This document shows, one piece after another, positions 1 through 8,241 of a stretch of 64,000 nt of DNA. Each line of letters opens with the position of its first letter. The first letter of the stretch is position 1. The notes beneath the pieces were generated by a model. It saw only the letters and a list, made by a program, of their open reading frames with translations. It ran no database searches and was not told the DNA's origin. Source of the stretch: Hyphomicrobiales bacterium (GTDB lineage Bacteria > Pseudomonadota > Alphaproteobacteria > Rhizobiales > Rhizobiaceae); contig UCKU01000008.1 in the NCBI GenBank assembly GCA_900473185.1, positions 306,017 to 370,016 of the forward strand, given 5' to 3'. Both the position numbers and the translations under genes were made by a program.

Positions 1-1
1 C

Positions 2-418
2 ACCAACCGCCATCTCGTCTGGACGCTGGTCGATCCGCCCTCGGCCTTCCGCGAGTGGTTCTCCGTGCTGAAGCCCGGCGGCAAGGTGCTGATCGTCGAC
101 GGCAATATGGGCAAGGAGACCTGGGTCAAGGGCCTGCAGAAAGTCTGGACGAGGCTGACCGGCAAGGCGCCGGCGAGCCACATGAAGCCCGAGATGATGG
201 CCCGCCATCAGGCCATCCGCTCGCGCGTCCATTTCTCCGATGAGATGCCGGCTGAAGCGATCGTCGAGCTGCTGCGCCAGGCGGGCTTCGACAATATCGT
301 CGTCGACCGCAAGCTCTCCGATATCCACTGGGCACAGGCACGCAAGATGCCCTTCCTGCGCGGGCTGGAGCGCATGGTGCAGGACCGTTTTGCGATCTGT
401 GCGACGAAGCCGGACTGA
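2..418 (+). CDS. Class I SAM-dependent methyltransferase, C-terminal part
   Basis: The gene is cut by the left edge; only its last ~138 codons are present, open from base 2 to the TGA at 416-418. The fragment begins with RHLVWTL followed by an EWFSVLKPGGKVLIVDG stretch. This is the beta4/beta5 part of a Rossmann methyltransferase, where the bound nucleotide site has already passed. The SAM-binding GxGxG motif would lie upstream of the window. The same RHLVWT/EWF/LKPGG block occurs in the methyltransferase at 57386-58159, so the two are paralogues. Substrate is unknown. It is convergent with the exporter gene downstream (25-base gap). Confidence 0.8.
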   Translation, partial: TNRHLVWTLVDPPSAFREWFSVLKPGGKVLIVDGNMGKETWVKGLQKVWTRLTGKAPASHMKPEMMARHQAIRSRVHFSDEMPAEAIVELLRQAGFDNIVVDRKLSDIHWAQARKMPFLRGLERMVQDRFAICATKPD

Positions 419-443
419 GCTCAGCCGCCCCCAGAGGAGCCAA

Positions 444-2378
444 TTATTCCGACGTCATCTCTTCAATCTCCTCCGGAATAAACCCACCCGTCTGACGCCG
501 CCACAGCCGCGCAAACAGGCCATCGCCCTCGATCAGATCCTCCGGCCGGCCTTCCTCGATGATGCGGCCGTGGTCGAGCACGACGATGCGGTCCATGCTC
601 GATATGGTCGACAGCCGGTGGGCGATGGCGATGACGGTTTTGCCTTCCATCACGAGGTTCAGACGCTCCTGAATGGCGGCTTCGGATTCGCTGTCGAGGG
701 CCGAGGTGGCTTCGTCGAGCACCAGGATCGGGGCGTTCTTGAGGAGTACGCGGGCGATCGCCACGCGCTGGCGCTGGCCGCCCGAGAGCTTGATGCCACG
801 ATCGCCGACATAAGCCTCGTAGCCCTTGCGGCCCTCGCTGTCGGCGAGATCGGCGATGAAGAGATCGGCGCTCGCCATTTTCGCTACGCCTTCGATCTCC
901 TCCTGTGTTGCCTCCGGCCGGCCATAGCGGATGTTGTCGCCGACCGAGCGGTGCAGCAGCGCCACATCCTGGGCGATGACGCCGATGGCGCGGCGCAGGC
1001 TCGACTGGGTAACCGAGCGGATATCCTGGCCGTCGATGAGGATCGCTCCGTCCTTGATGTCGTAAAAGCGCAGGAGCAGGTTGGCGAGCGTCGTCTTGCC
1101 GGCGCCTGAGAGGCCGACGAGGCCGACTTTTTCGCCGGGACGGACGGTCAATGACAGGTTGTCGATGACGGGCTTGCCGGATTTGTAGGCGAAACGAACG
1201 TCGTCGAAGCGGATTTCGCCGTTCGGGACGACAAGGTCCTGCGCATCCGGCTGGTCGGTGACGGTGGGCGGTGTCGTCATGACCGGCATGGCGTCCTTGA
1301 TCGTGCCGATCGCCTGGAAAATCTGCTGGCCCATTTGCAGGAATGTAAATGTGTGACCGGATAGCCGGTTGAGAACATAAACGGCGGCGGTGAATTCGCC
1401 AATCGTGACGAAGCCATCAACGAGCCCCGTAAAACCGATCGACAGGATGGCCAGCCAGTGCGTCACGTTGAGGACGACGACGATGACCTCTGCGGTCCGA
1501 TAGATACGCTGTTCGCTTTGCTGGGCCTTGATCGCCTTGCCGATGATGCCTCGGATAGCGCCCGCCTCGCTGTCTTCGGCGGCGAATTGTTTCACCATCT
1601 GCATATTGGCGTAGAGATCGGTAATGGCGCCGGAAATCAGGCTGCGGCGCTTGGCGGAGCGGCGTGCTCGTTCGGTGAAGACAGGCGCCAGCCTGACGGC
1701 GAGCAGCACGTTGAGCGTTATCCATATGATGGTCGGCAGCGCGAGCTGCCAGGAGAGTGCGCTCAGAAGGATGACGGAGCCGACCATCTGCATGATGAAG
1801 CGCGGGATGGACTGGAAGGCCGATATAACCTGCTGCTGGACGGCGGAGGCCACCTGCTGCAGGCGCGAAGCGACTTGGCCGGCATAGAGATCGTGGAAGA
1901 AGGCGAGATCCTGCCGCTCCACAGCTCGGTGGCCCTGCCACTGAATGGCAGCCGGCATGCCGATGCCGAGCGTATGCGAATTCAGCGTATTGACGAGGAA
2001 GGAGGCAATAGGGATGCCGGGGAAGAGCATCAGGCCGAGCAAGATCAGCAGCGGCCGGTGATTGTGCAGGAAGGCGGAGGCACCCTGCTGCGTGACGCCA
2101 TCGACGATGACCGACAGGCCCCAGACGATCGTCAGATTCATGGCCTCGATCGCCATGGTGCAAAGGGCGAGCACGATCAGCACGCCGCGAAACATCGAGA
2201 TGAAGTGCAGGAGCACCGTCACCGGCCCCTTCGACGGCAGCGGACGGTAGGGGATTTCGAGCGGCCGGATCAGGTTTTCGAAGGGGCGGTAGATCGCATC
2301 TGAAATCGACATAATCGACTTAGGTCTCTCGGGTGCAACATCGGGAAGAGGTGGCGTGTCAGGCGACGCGGGCTGCAT
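444..2378 (-). CDS. ABC exporter, fused permease and ATP-binding protein
   Basis: A half-size ABC exporter of ~644 residues: a transmembrane domain (about residues 60-335, with several long hydrophobic helices) followed by a nucleotide-binding domain. The latter shows Walker A GLSGAGKTT near residue 425, signature LSGGQ, Walker B ILVLDEATS and a switch histidine in AIAHRLST. It would work as a dimer in the inner membrane exporting a lipid, peptide or drug; the substrate cannot be read from sequence. I prefer the ATG at 2378 to the upstream in-frame TTG at 2405, because a GGAAG precedes the ATG. The ~35 N-terminal residues are proline-rich and probably cytoplasmic. Confidence 0.9.
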   Translation of the reverse strand: MQPASPDTPPLPDVAPERPKSIMSISDAIYRPFENLIRPLEIPYRPLPSKGPVTVLLHFISMFRGVLIVLALCTMAIEAMNLTIVWGLSVIVDGVTQQGASAFLHNHRPLLILLGLMLFPGIPIASFLVNTLNSHTLGIGMPAAIQWQGHRAVERQDLAFFHDLYAGQVASRLQQVASAVQQQVISAFQSIPRFIMQMVGSVILLSALSWQLALPTIIWITLNVLLAVRLAPVFTERARRSAKRRSLISGAITDLYANMQMVKQFAAEDSEAGAIRGIIGKAIKAQQSEQRIYRTAEVIVVVLNVTHWLAILSIGFTGLVDGFVTIGEFTAAVYVLNRLSGHTFTFLQMGQQIFQAIGTIKDAMPVMTTPPTVTDQPDAQDLVVPNGEIRFDDVRFAYKSGKPVIDNLSLTVRPGEKVGLVGLSGAGKTTLANLLLRFYDIKDGAILIDGQDIRSVTQSSLRRAIGVIAQDVALLHRSVGDNIRYGRPEATQEEIEGVAKMASADLFIADLADSEGRKGYEAYVGDRGIKLSGGQRQRVAIARVLLKNAPILVLDEATSALDSESEAAIQERLNLVMEGKTVIAIAHRLSTISSMDRIVVLDHGRIIEEGRPEDLIEGDGLFARLWRRQTGGFIPEEIEEMTSE

Positions 2379-2444
2379 GGAATCATCTTCCGGCTGCAAT
2401 CTCAATTAGAAATTTTGGAAATCTTGAGATCGCAGGGCGAAGTA

Positions 2445-2864
2445 TCAGCTCGACGGCCGCGCAACGCTGCCTTGCTGGAAGTGCTCGCCGGCAGCGTCGA
2501 TCTGCATCCAATGGTGCTGGGACCGTTCGAAGATCGATTTGGCCGGAGCCGGGAGTTGGCTGATGTCTGATATGGCCCCCAGGGCGACGCCGATCATCGA
2601 GGGCAGGTTGTCGGCCTTCCAGTAGACCGATGAACCGCAGTTCGGGCAGAAATAGGAATGCACCTTTCCGCCGCTTACGGCATCGCGGGTGTACTGCTTG
2701 CCGAAACCGGACACGATGACGGCTTCGGCCGGGTAGAAGGCGCCGGCGCCGAAGGGGGCGCCTGTTCGTCTCTGGCATTCAATGCAGTGACAGGCGATCA
2801 CCACATTTGGTTTCTCCGGCAGCGCCAGTCTGAGCGCGCCGCAGCTGCATTGGGCATTTGCCAT
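2445..2864 (-). CDS. GFA/CENP-V family zinc-binding protein
   Basis: A 139-residue protein matching the GFA (glutathione-dependent formaldehyde-activating) fold. Zinc-binding cysteines are seen in CSCGALRL at the N-terminus, CHCIECQRRTGAPFG near residue 26, and FCPNCGSSVYW near residue 72. Members of the family are mostly annotated by homology and few have a proven reaction, so a function in formaldehyde detoxification should not be assumed. AGGAG lies upstream of the ATG at 2864. It sits 66 bases upstream of the exporter gene on the same strand, so co-transcription is possible. A second GFA protein is at 32451-32852. Confidence 0.85.
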   Translation of the reverse strand: MANAQCSCGALRLALPEKPNVVIACHCIECQRRTGAPFGAGAFYPAEAVIVSGFGKQYTRDAVSGGKVHSYFCPNCGSSVYWKADNLPSMIGVALGAISDISQLPAPAKSIFERSQHHWMQIDAAGEHFQQGSVARPSS

Positions 2865-3104
2865 CGGGAAGCTCCTGTTTTCGCGAAGTTAGGGAAGATT
2901 TCGGGGGGTCGGAAGATTCCGGGGCGCCGAGCTGAATTCACGCGTCTTGAAATGACGGCGGTTGCCATCAGCGGCGACACTTTTTCGAAAGTGCCATAAG
3001 CGAAAGATCAAGCCGAACACGCCGAGAACGGGGCCGGCTGTTCGAGAGATCAGACCAGTCGGCCACCCTGGCATCGTGATCTTACTATTGCAGGACCTGC
3101 TGTC

Positions 3105-3578
3105 TCAGCCGCGCCGAGCTGCTTCTATTGCCGCGACGTTGATCTTGCGCATGGTCATCATCGCGTCGAAAGCGCGCGTTGCCTCGGCTCCGCCTGCCTG
3201 CATTGCTTCCATCAGGGCGCGCGGGGTGATCTGCCAGGAGACGCCCCATTTATCCTTGCACCAGCCGCATTCGCTTTCCTGGCCGCCATTGCCGACGATG
3301 GCGTTCCAGTAGCGGTCGGTCTCTTCCTGATTTTCCGTCGAGATCTGAAAGGAAAAGGCCTCGCTATGCTTGATCGAGGGGCCGCCATTCAGGCCGATGC
3401 AGGGAATGCCGGCAACCGTGAATTCCACGACCAGCACGTCTCCCTGCTGACCGGCGGGATAATCGCCGGGGGCGCGGTGGACGGCGCCGACTTTGCTATC
3501 CGGAAAGATTCCGGCGTAAAAGCGGGCGGCCTCTTCGGCGTGCTTGTCATACCAGACACAGATCGTGTTCTTGTGCAT
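3105..3578 (-). CDS. VOC-superfamily (PhnB / 3-demethylubiquinone methyltransferase-like) protein
   Basis: A 157-residue protein beginning MHKNTICVWYDKHAEEAARFY, followed by a GAVHRAPGDYPAGQQGDVLVVEF segment and an ESECGWCKDKWGVSWQI segment. These are typical of PhnB-like members of the vicinal oxygen chelate fold. The family is often labelled 3-demethylubiquinone-9 3-methyltransferase, but no SAM motif is present and the true activity is unknown. The start at 3578 has AAAGGA about eight bases upstream; the longer open frame to 3656 has no such site and its extra N-terminus is low-complexity. Confidence 0.88.
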   Translation of the reverse strand: MHKNTICVWYDKHAEEAARFYAGIFPDSKVGAVHRAPGDYPAGQQGDVLVVEFTVAGIPCIGLNGGPSIKHSEAFSFQISTENQEETDRYWNAIVGNGGQESECGWCKDKWGVSWQITPRALMEAMQAGGAEATRAFDAMMTMRKINVAAIEAARRG

Positions 3579-3672
3579 CGCGCGGTCCTTTGGTGTTCTC
3601 CCCTGATGGCAGTGACATAAGGGAGAAAGCGGTTTTCTCCAGTCCAAGCGCGCCATTTTAAAATTGTGGCTG

Positions 3673-3882
3673 CTATCCCCAGAACCATGATTTGTTGACC
3701 TCCGTCCTCGCCTCTGATGGGGTGAGGCCGATATCGCGAAGCGCGTCGTCGGACAGGCCGGAGAGCGTCAGCCTTTCGCGGCGCTTGTTCAGATAAAGGC
3801 GGATGCCCATCAGGCAGCGGCGCGCGAAACCGCCGGTTGGGGCACGATCTACAGTTCTCGATATTTCCACGTCAGTCGTCAT
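3673..3882 (-). CDS. DUF1127 small basic protein
   Basis: A 69-residue protein whose C-terminal half (YLNKRRERLTLSGLSDDALRDIGL) is the DUF1127 (YjiS-like) signature. Small DUF1127 proteins in rhizobia and agrobacteria have been linked to RNA turnover and to phosphate and carbon metabolism; here only family membership is supported. The chosen ATG at 3882 has GGAG seven bases upstream, whereas the frame stays open to 3966. It is divergent from the LysR gene at 3981 and shares the 98-base promoter region with it. Confidence 0.82.
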   Translation of the reverse strand: MTTDVEISRTVDRAPTGGFARRCLMGIRLYLNKRRERLTLSGLSDDALRDIGLTPSEARTEVNKSWFWG

Positions 3883-3943
3883 CAGGCATCTCCAGCACTC
3901 GTCTTGGACGCTCAAGATGGACTGGCGCATGCCCGCAAGGAAG

Positions 3944-3969
3944 CTTATGGTTCTTATGCAATCCATAAG
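3944..3969. promoter_or_regulatory. Inverted repeat in DUF1127/LysR shared promoter
   Basis: CTTATGG at 3944-3950 is repeated as CCATAAG at 3963-3969 across a 12-base spacer that itself contains TTATGCAA. The right arm overlaps the Shine-Dalgarno AAGGAA of the LysR gene. The position fits an autoregulatory site for the LysR protein, but binding is inferred. Confidence 0.4.
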
Positions 3970-3980
3970 GAATTTTTCTG

Positions 3981-4853
3981 ATGCTGAATCTCGATCAGCT
4001 TGCCGCCTTCGTCAGCGTCATCGATCTCGGCAGCTTTACGGCTGCCGCCGAACGAGCGGGGCTGACGCAGCCGGCCGTCAGCCTGCAGGTGAAGCTTCTG
4101 GAACAGAGGATGGGCGTTCGGCTGATCGAGCGGGTCGGCCGCCGGGCGCAGCCATCTGCGGCGGGCGTCGAACTGCTGGCCCATGCGCGCCGGATCCTCG
4201 GCGAATGCGCGGCGGCCGAGGAGGCGATGACGCCTTACAGGCAAGGTGCGGTCGGGCGCGTGCGGATCGGCAGCGGCGGCACCGCCTCGATCCATCTGCT
4301 TCCCCGCGCGATCGCTGCCGTCAAGAAACGCATGCCCGGTCTGGAAATCGTGGTTCGTGTCGGCAACACCGACGAGATGATCCGCGATCTCGAAACCAAT
4401 GCGCTCGATATCGCGGTCGTGACGCTGCCGGCGTCCGGCCGCTCCATCGAGATGGAATCCTTTTACGAGGACGAGCTCGTCGCCGTGGCTCCCAAGGGGA
4501 GCGCGATGCCGGAGGGTGGACCGACGCCTGATTTCTTCACGGACAAGATCACGATGCTCTACGAGGGCGGCAATACGCGCCGCGCCACCGACGAATGGTT
4601 CGAGGCCGCCGGCATCAGGAGCCAGCCCACCATGGAGTTCGGCAGCGTCGAGGCGATCAAGGAACTGATCGCCGCGGGGCTCGGATGGTCGATACTTCCT
4701 GGGCTTGCCCTGAAGCGTGACCGGGGCCGGTTCGTGACGTCACCCGTTCAGCCGCCGCTCGTGCGCCAGCTCGGCATGGTCATCCGGCGCGACAAACATC
4801 TGACGCGGGGACTGCGCGAGGTGATGAAGTGCCTTCGCGCATTCGAGGCGTAA
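3981..4853 (+). CDS. LysR-family transcriptional regulator
   Basis: A 290-residue LTTR. The N-terminal winged helix-turn-helix (residues 1-60) contains FTAAAERAGLTQPAVSLQVKLLE. The rest is a periplasmic-binding-protein-like effector domain, with GRVRIGSGGTAS starting near residue 90 and an AIKELIAAGLGWSILPG segment that is common in the second lobe. AAGGAA sits upstream of the ATG. The immediate downstream sequence is a decayed short-chain dehydrogenase, which may have been its former target. The effector is unknown. Confidence 0.92.
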   Translation: MLNLDQLAAFVSVIDLGSFTAAAERAGLTQPAVSLQVKLLEQRMGVRLIERVGRRAQPSAAGVELLAHARRILGECAAAEEAMTPYRQGAVGRVRIGSGGTASIHLLPRAIAAVKKRMPGLEIVVRVGNTDEMIRDLETNALDIAVVTLPASGRSIEMESFYEDELVAVAPKGSAMPEGGPTPDFFTDKITMLYEGGNTRRATDEWFEAAGIRSQPTMEFGSVEAIKELIAAGLGWSILPGLALKRDRGRFVTSPVQPPLVRQLGMVIRRDKHLTRGLREVMKCLRAFEA

Positions 4854-4865
4854 CGGGGCTCAAGC

Positions 4866-4992
4866 CGTCAATATGGCAAAATCCGGCCCCCCTTCGAGCA
4901 GGTGTCGGAAGACGAATTCGACTTCGGCGTCGATACCAACCTGAAGGGCACATTCTTCACGGTGCAGAAGCTCGTGTCTGGCGAGCGCCGGG
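4866..4992 (+). pseudogene. Short-chain dehydrogenase relic
   Basis: Just after the LysR stop, one frame reads PPFEQVSEDEFDFGVDTNLK and continues GTFFTVQKLVSGERR. This is the alpha4/beta4-alpha5 core of a classical SDR (the NxKGTFF motif). No Rossmann glycine motif exists upstream and no YxxxK catalytic motif downstream. The frame runs on antisense into the epimerase gene at 5004. It is therefore a fragment of about 40 codons left after deletion of both ends. Confidence 0.6.
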
Positions 4993-5003
4993 TCCAGAGA
5001 GAG

Positions 5004-5993
5004 TTACGCCTGGCCGAGAGCGCTCTGTTCGGCGCAGATGCGGTCGATCAGGGCATCGAAATCGCCCTTCGGTGGACGGCCCTTCGCGAAACGCTGCTTG
5101 AGGTGCATGATCGGTTCGGCCAGGATTTCATCGAGGCTTTGGGCGCAGGTGAAGTCGCCGGCCACGCTCTTGACCTTGGAATTATCGAAAATCGCAGTCC
5201 AGGCCTTGTCGCCGGTCAGCGGGCCGATCCATTCCGGATTATACTTGACGAGCGTGTCTGTCGGCACATGGACGATCTTCGCCTCGACGCCCAGCAACCT
5301 GGCGATCGCCTTCTGGATGTGATCCCAGATATGGGCGTGGTCGTTGGTGATGTGGAAGATATCGCGCAGCGCCTTCTGCTTGCCGAACAGGCCGACGAAG
5401 GGCACGGCGAAATCGACCGAGCGGGTCAGCGTCCAGGGCGTATGGCCGTCGCCGGCAACGATGGTCGGCTCGCCGTCCAGCATGCGCCGGGCCATGACGT
5501 CGCTGTCGCCCATCATGATGGGCAGGCCGGTGCGAACGGTGTGGCTGGGGCGCACGATCGTCCAGGCGAGCTTGTCGGCCTTCTTCAGCAGTTCCTCGCA
5601 GGCGATCTTGGCCTGGCTATAGGGCCAGTAGGGGTTGATTGCCGGTGTTTTCTCTTCTGTGATCACATAGTGGCGGGCCGGCTTTTCATAGACCGAGGCC
5701 GACGAGATGAAGATGTACTGGCCGCAATGGCCGGAGAAGATGTGGATATCGCGGGCGATCTGATCCGGTGTGAAGGCGATGAACTGGGCGACGACGTCGT
5801 AATTGGCCTTGGCGAGATCGGCATAGGCTGATGATGCCAACTCGCCGACGATGGAGGTGACGCCTGCGGGCAGGGGGTCGCCCCTCAGGCCGCGGTTAAA
5901 CACGCTGACATCGTGGCCTTGAGCCACGGCGCGCTCGACGCAGGGATAGGAAATCTGGCCGGTGCCGCCAATGAAAAGGATCTTCAAAGCCAT
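5004..5993 (-). CDS. NAD-dependent epimerase/dehydratase family protein
   Basis: A 329-residue extended SDR. The N-terminus has the Rossmann motif GGTGQIS (about residues 9-15). Further on are SSASVYE and the catalytic YSQAK (YxxxK) near residue 156. The C-terminal domain probably determines the sugar-nucleotide substrate, which I cannot name. GGAGA precedes the ATG at 5993. The gene is convergent with the SDR relic, and its 3' end lies where that older gene's body would have been. Confidence 0.87.
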   Translation of the reverse strand: MALKILFIGGTGQISYPCVERAVAQGHDVSVFNRGLRGDPLPAGVTSIVGELASSAYADLAKANYDVVAQFIAFTPDQIARDIHIFSGHCGQYIFISSASVYEKPARHYVITEEKTPAINPYWPYSQAKIACEELLKKADKLAWTIVRPSHTVRTGLPIMMGDSDVMARRMLDGEPTIVAGDGHTPWTLTRSVDFAVPFVGLFGKQKALRDIFHITNDHAHIWDHIQKAIARLLGVEAKIVHVPTDTLVKYNPEWIGPLTGDKAWTAIFDNSKVKSVAGDFTCAQSLDEILAEPIMHLKQRFAKGRPPKGDFDALIDRICAEQSALGQA

Positions 5994-6129
5994 AAGGGAT
6001 CTCCGTGTCGGATGGGGCGGGATTATCGATAATCTTCATAGCGCGAAAGCGGTGGGCCGTCTTCTGCAAAATGGCCGGCATGGTGACGCAGCAGGCATTT
6101 GCGTATCGGCAACCGGTTTGCGGGCCTGC

Positions 6130-8241
6130 TCAGGGCGCGACCATCAGCTTGCCGATCTCCTGAGCCAGTTGATCCTGGGTGTAGGGCTTTCCGAGCTTGG
6201 CGACGTCAAGGTCCAGCCCGGGCGGGAGTTCGGCATATCCCGATGCAATGAGGATCGGCAAGCCGGGGGCTATGGTGCGGGCGGCTTTGGCGAGGTCTCC
6301 GCCCGTCATGCCGGGCATGGAGTAATCGGTGATCATCAGATCGAAGTCCGCGCCGCTGCCCAGGCACTCGAGAGCTTCTTTCCCCGAATGGGCCTCGACC
6401 ACTTCATGGCCGAGATCGGTGAGCATATCGGCAGAGCTCATGGCGATCAGGATGTCGTCGTCGACGAGCAATATGCGCTTCGGGCCCGAGACCTTGTCTG
6501 GGTCCGCCGGCATCGCGTCATCAGGCTCGGTATGGACGCTGGCCGATGTAGAGACGGGGATCCACAGTTCGGCGGTCGTGCCTTTGCCGGGCATGCTTTC
6601 CAGCTTCAGGTCGCCCTTCAACTGCAGGGCCAGACCATGGATCATGGAGAGCCCGAGGCCAGTTCCCTTCCCGAGCTCCTTTGTCGAAAAGAATGGCTCG
6701 ATCGCCTTTTGCAGCGTTTCCTTGTCCATGCCGTAGCCGTGGTCGGCGACAGTCAGGACGACGTAGCTGCCGGCGGCAAGCTCATCGGTCGGTGCAATCT
6801 GCTCCGCCTCCTTCAGCTCGATGCGGATCGTGCCTCCGTCTGGCATCGCGTCGCGGGCGTTGACGGCAAGATTGAGCAGGGCCAGCTCGATCTGGTTGGC
6901 ATCGGCCGAGACGAGAGGAAGATTCTCGGGAACGGTGGTTTCGATCAGGACGGTGGAACCGACGGAGCGCTTCAGCAGGTCCGCCATGCCGAGCACGAGG
7001 GCGCGCATGTCGACCGGGTCGATGCGCAGGTCCTGTCGCCGCGCGAAGGCCAGCAGTCTCTGGGTGAGGGAGGCGCCACGCTTTGCCCCCTGCAGGGCGC
7101 CGTCGATCAGGCGAGCGGCCCTGATATCGTTTCCGACATATTTGCGCAGCAGTTCGAGATTGCCGAGGACGGCCATCAGGAGATTGTTGAAGTCGTGCGC
7201 CACGCCGCCTGTGAGCTGGCCGATCGCCTCCATTTTCTGGGCCTGGCGAAGCTGCTCTTCGGCGCGCTCGCGCTGGCTAACCTCCGCCATCACCACGGCA
7301 TGCGCTCGTTCCAGCTCGCGCGTGCGCTCGGCGACCTTTTCCTCCAGTATTTCATTGAGTTGCCGCTGGTGCTCCTCGGCCTTCAGCCGCGCCGTGATGT
7401 CGGCAGAGACACCCACCATCTTGATCGCCTTGCCGGAGCGATCCTTGTAGAGCTGCGCGCGGATTTCGGCCCAGTGAACGGAACCATCGCTCCAGATGGT
7501 CCGGTATTCGATGGAGTAATCCGCGCCGGTTTCGACGGTCCTGCTCACGGCGGCCTGCATACGCTCCCGGTCATCAGGATGAACCGCGCTCAGCAGATCC
7601 CTATAGGTAAACGGGTCTTCGGGAAGGCGGCCGAAAATGGCCTTGCAGGTCGATGAGGTCGTCAGCACGCCTGACGCAAGATCGAGTTCCCATGCGCCAA
7701 GCCGCCCGGCTTCCAGTGCCGTCTGAAGCCGGCGCTCGCCTTCGTCGAGGGCCTCCATGCGCAAGCGCGCATCGTACTGCCGCCGGCGTCCGCGCATGGC
7801 AGAGCGGGCAACGCTGATGAAGGTGGTTGCGTGGAACGGGCGTTCGACGAAGCTGACATTGCCAAGAACCTCGGACAGCCTGGCGGCCGCGGGATTGCGC
7901 TCGGGACCGCCGCCCCTGTTTGTCAGGATGATGAAGGGCAGGTCGGACCAGCTCGGCTGCTGCTCGATCCAGGCGGAGATGGCGCGCAGATCGGCGGAAC
8001 GCAAAGCCTCTTCGGTGACGACGGCAAAGGCGACGTCATCATCAAGGCTTTCGACGAAAGAGGATAGATCGGCAGTCGCTTTTGGTTGTACGCCCGCTTC
8101 CTGCAGGAGCGACGCTGCAATCTGCGCATCACGCCCGATTGGAGCGTGGATCAGGCCGATGGCATCACTGTTAGGAATTGTCGCCGTCCTCGTCTGAGGT
8201 TTCAAGAAGCGGCTGTCTTTCCCCGACGAATGTCGGAACAC
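6130..8241 (-). CDS. Hybrid histidine kinase with degenerate N-terminal receiver, PAS and C-terminal receiver
   Basis: About 690-703 residues. Order: a receiver-like domain (about 25-145) in which the phospho-accepting aspartate position reads as TEEAL rather than an Asp-containing motif; a PAS domain with PAC (about 165-290) including a TIWSDGSVHWAEIR segment; a coiled coil; a HisKA box with the phosphorylated histidine in GGVAHDFNNLL; HATPase_c with NLAVNARDAMPDGG and GKGTGLGLSMIHG; and a C-terminal receiver with LVDDD and the acceptor aspartate in MITDYSMPGMTG. No membrane helix is seen, so it should be cytoplasmic. The first codon is GTG at 8241, overlapping the kaiC-like gene by 71 bases; a later start (TTG near 8210) is possible. 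Overlap implies translational coupling with KaiC. Confidence 0.9.
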   Translation of the reverse strand: MFRHSSGKDSRFLKPQTRTATIPNSDAIGLIHAPIGRDAQIAASLLQEAGVQPKATADLSSFVESLDDDVAFAVVTEEALRSADLRAISAWIEQQPSWSDLPFIILTNRGGGPERNPAAARLSEVLGNVSFVERPFHATTFISVARSAMRGRRRQYDARLRMEALDEGERRLQTALEAGRLGAWELDLASGVLTTSSTCKAIFGRLPEDPFTYRDLLSAVHPDDRERMQAAVSRTVETGADYSIEYRTIWSDGSVHWAEIRAQLYKDRSGKAIKMVGVSADITARLKAEEHQRQLNEILEEKVAERTRELERAHAVVMAEVSQRERAEEQLRQAQKMEAIGQLTGGVAHDFNNLLMAVLGNLELLRKYVGNDIRAARLIDGALQGAKRGASLTQRLLAFARRQDLRIDPVDMRALVLGMADLLKRSVGSTVLIETTVPENLPLVSADANQIELALLNLAVNARDAMPDGGTIRIELKEAEQIAPTDELAAGSYVVLTVADHGYGMDKETLQKAIEPFFSTKELGKGTGLGLSMIHGLALQLKGDLKLESMPGKGTTAELWIPVSTSASVHTEPDDAMPADPDKVSGPKRILLVDDDILIAMSSADMLTDLGHEVVEAHSGKEALECLGSGADFDLMITDYSMPGMTGGDLAKAARTIAPGLPILIASGYAELPPGLDLDVAKLGKPYTQDQLAQEIGKLMVAP

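Noticed and set aside
240..1109. A long plus-strand frame over the ABC exporter
   Set aside because: It is an antisense shadow of a clear ABC exporter, with no family pattern.
5962..7656. A 564-residue plus-strand frame over the histidine kinase
   Set aside because: Antisense shadow caused by high GC; all domain motifs are on the minus strand.
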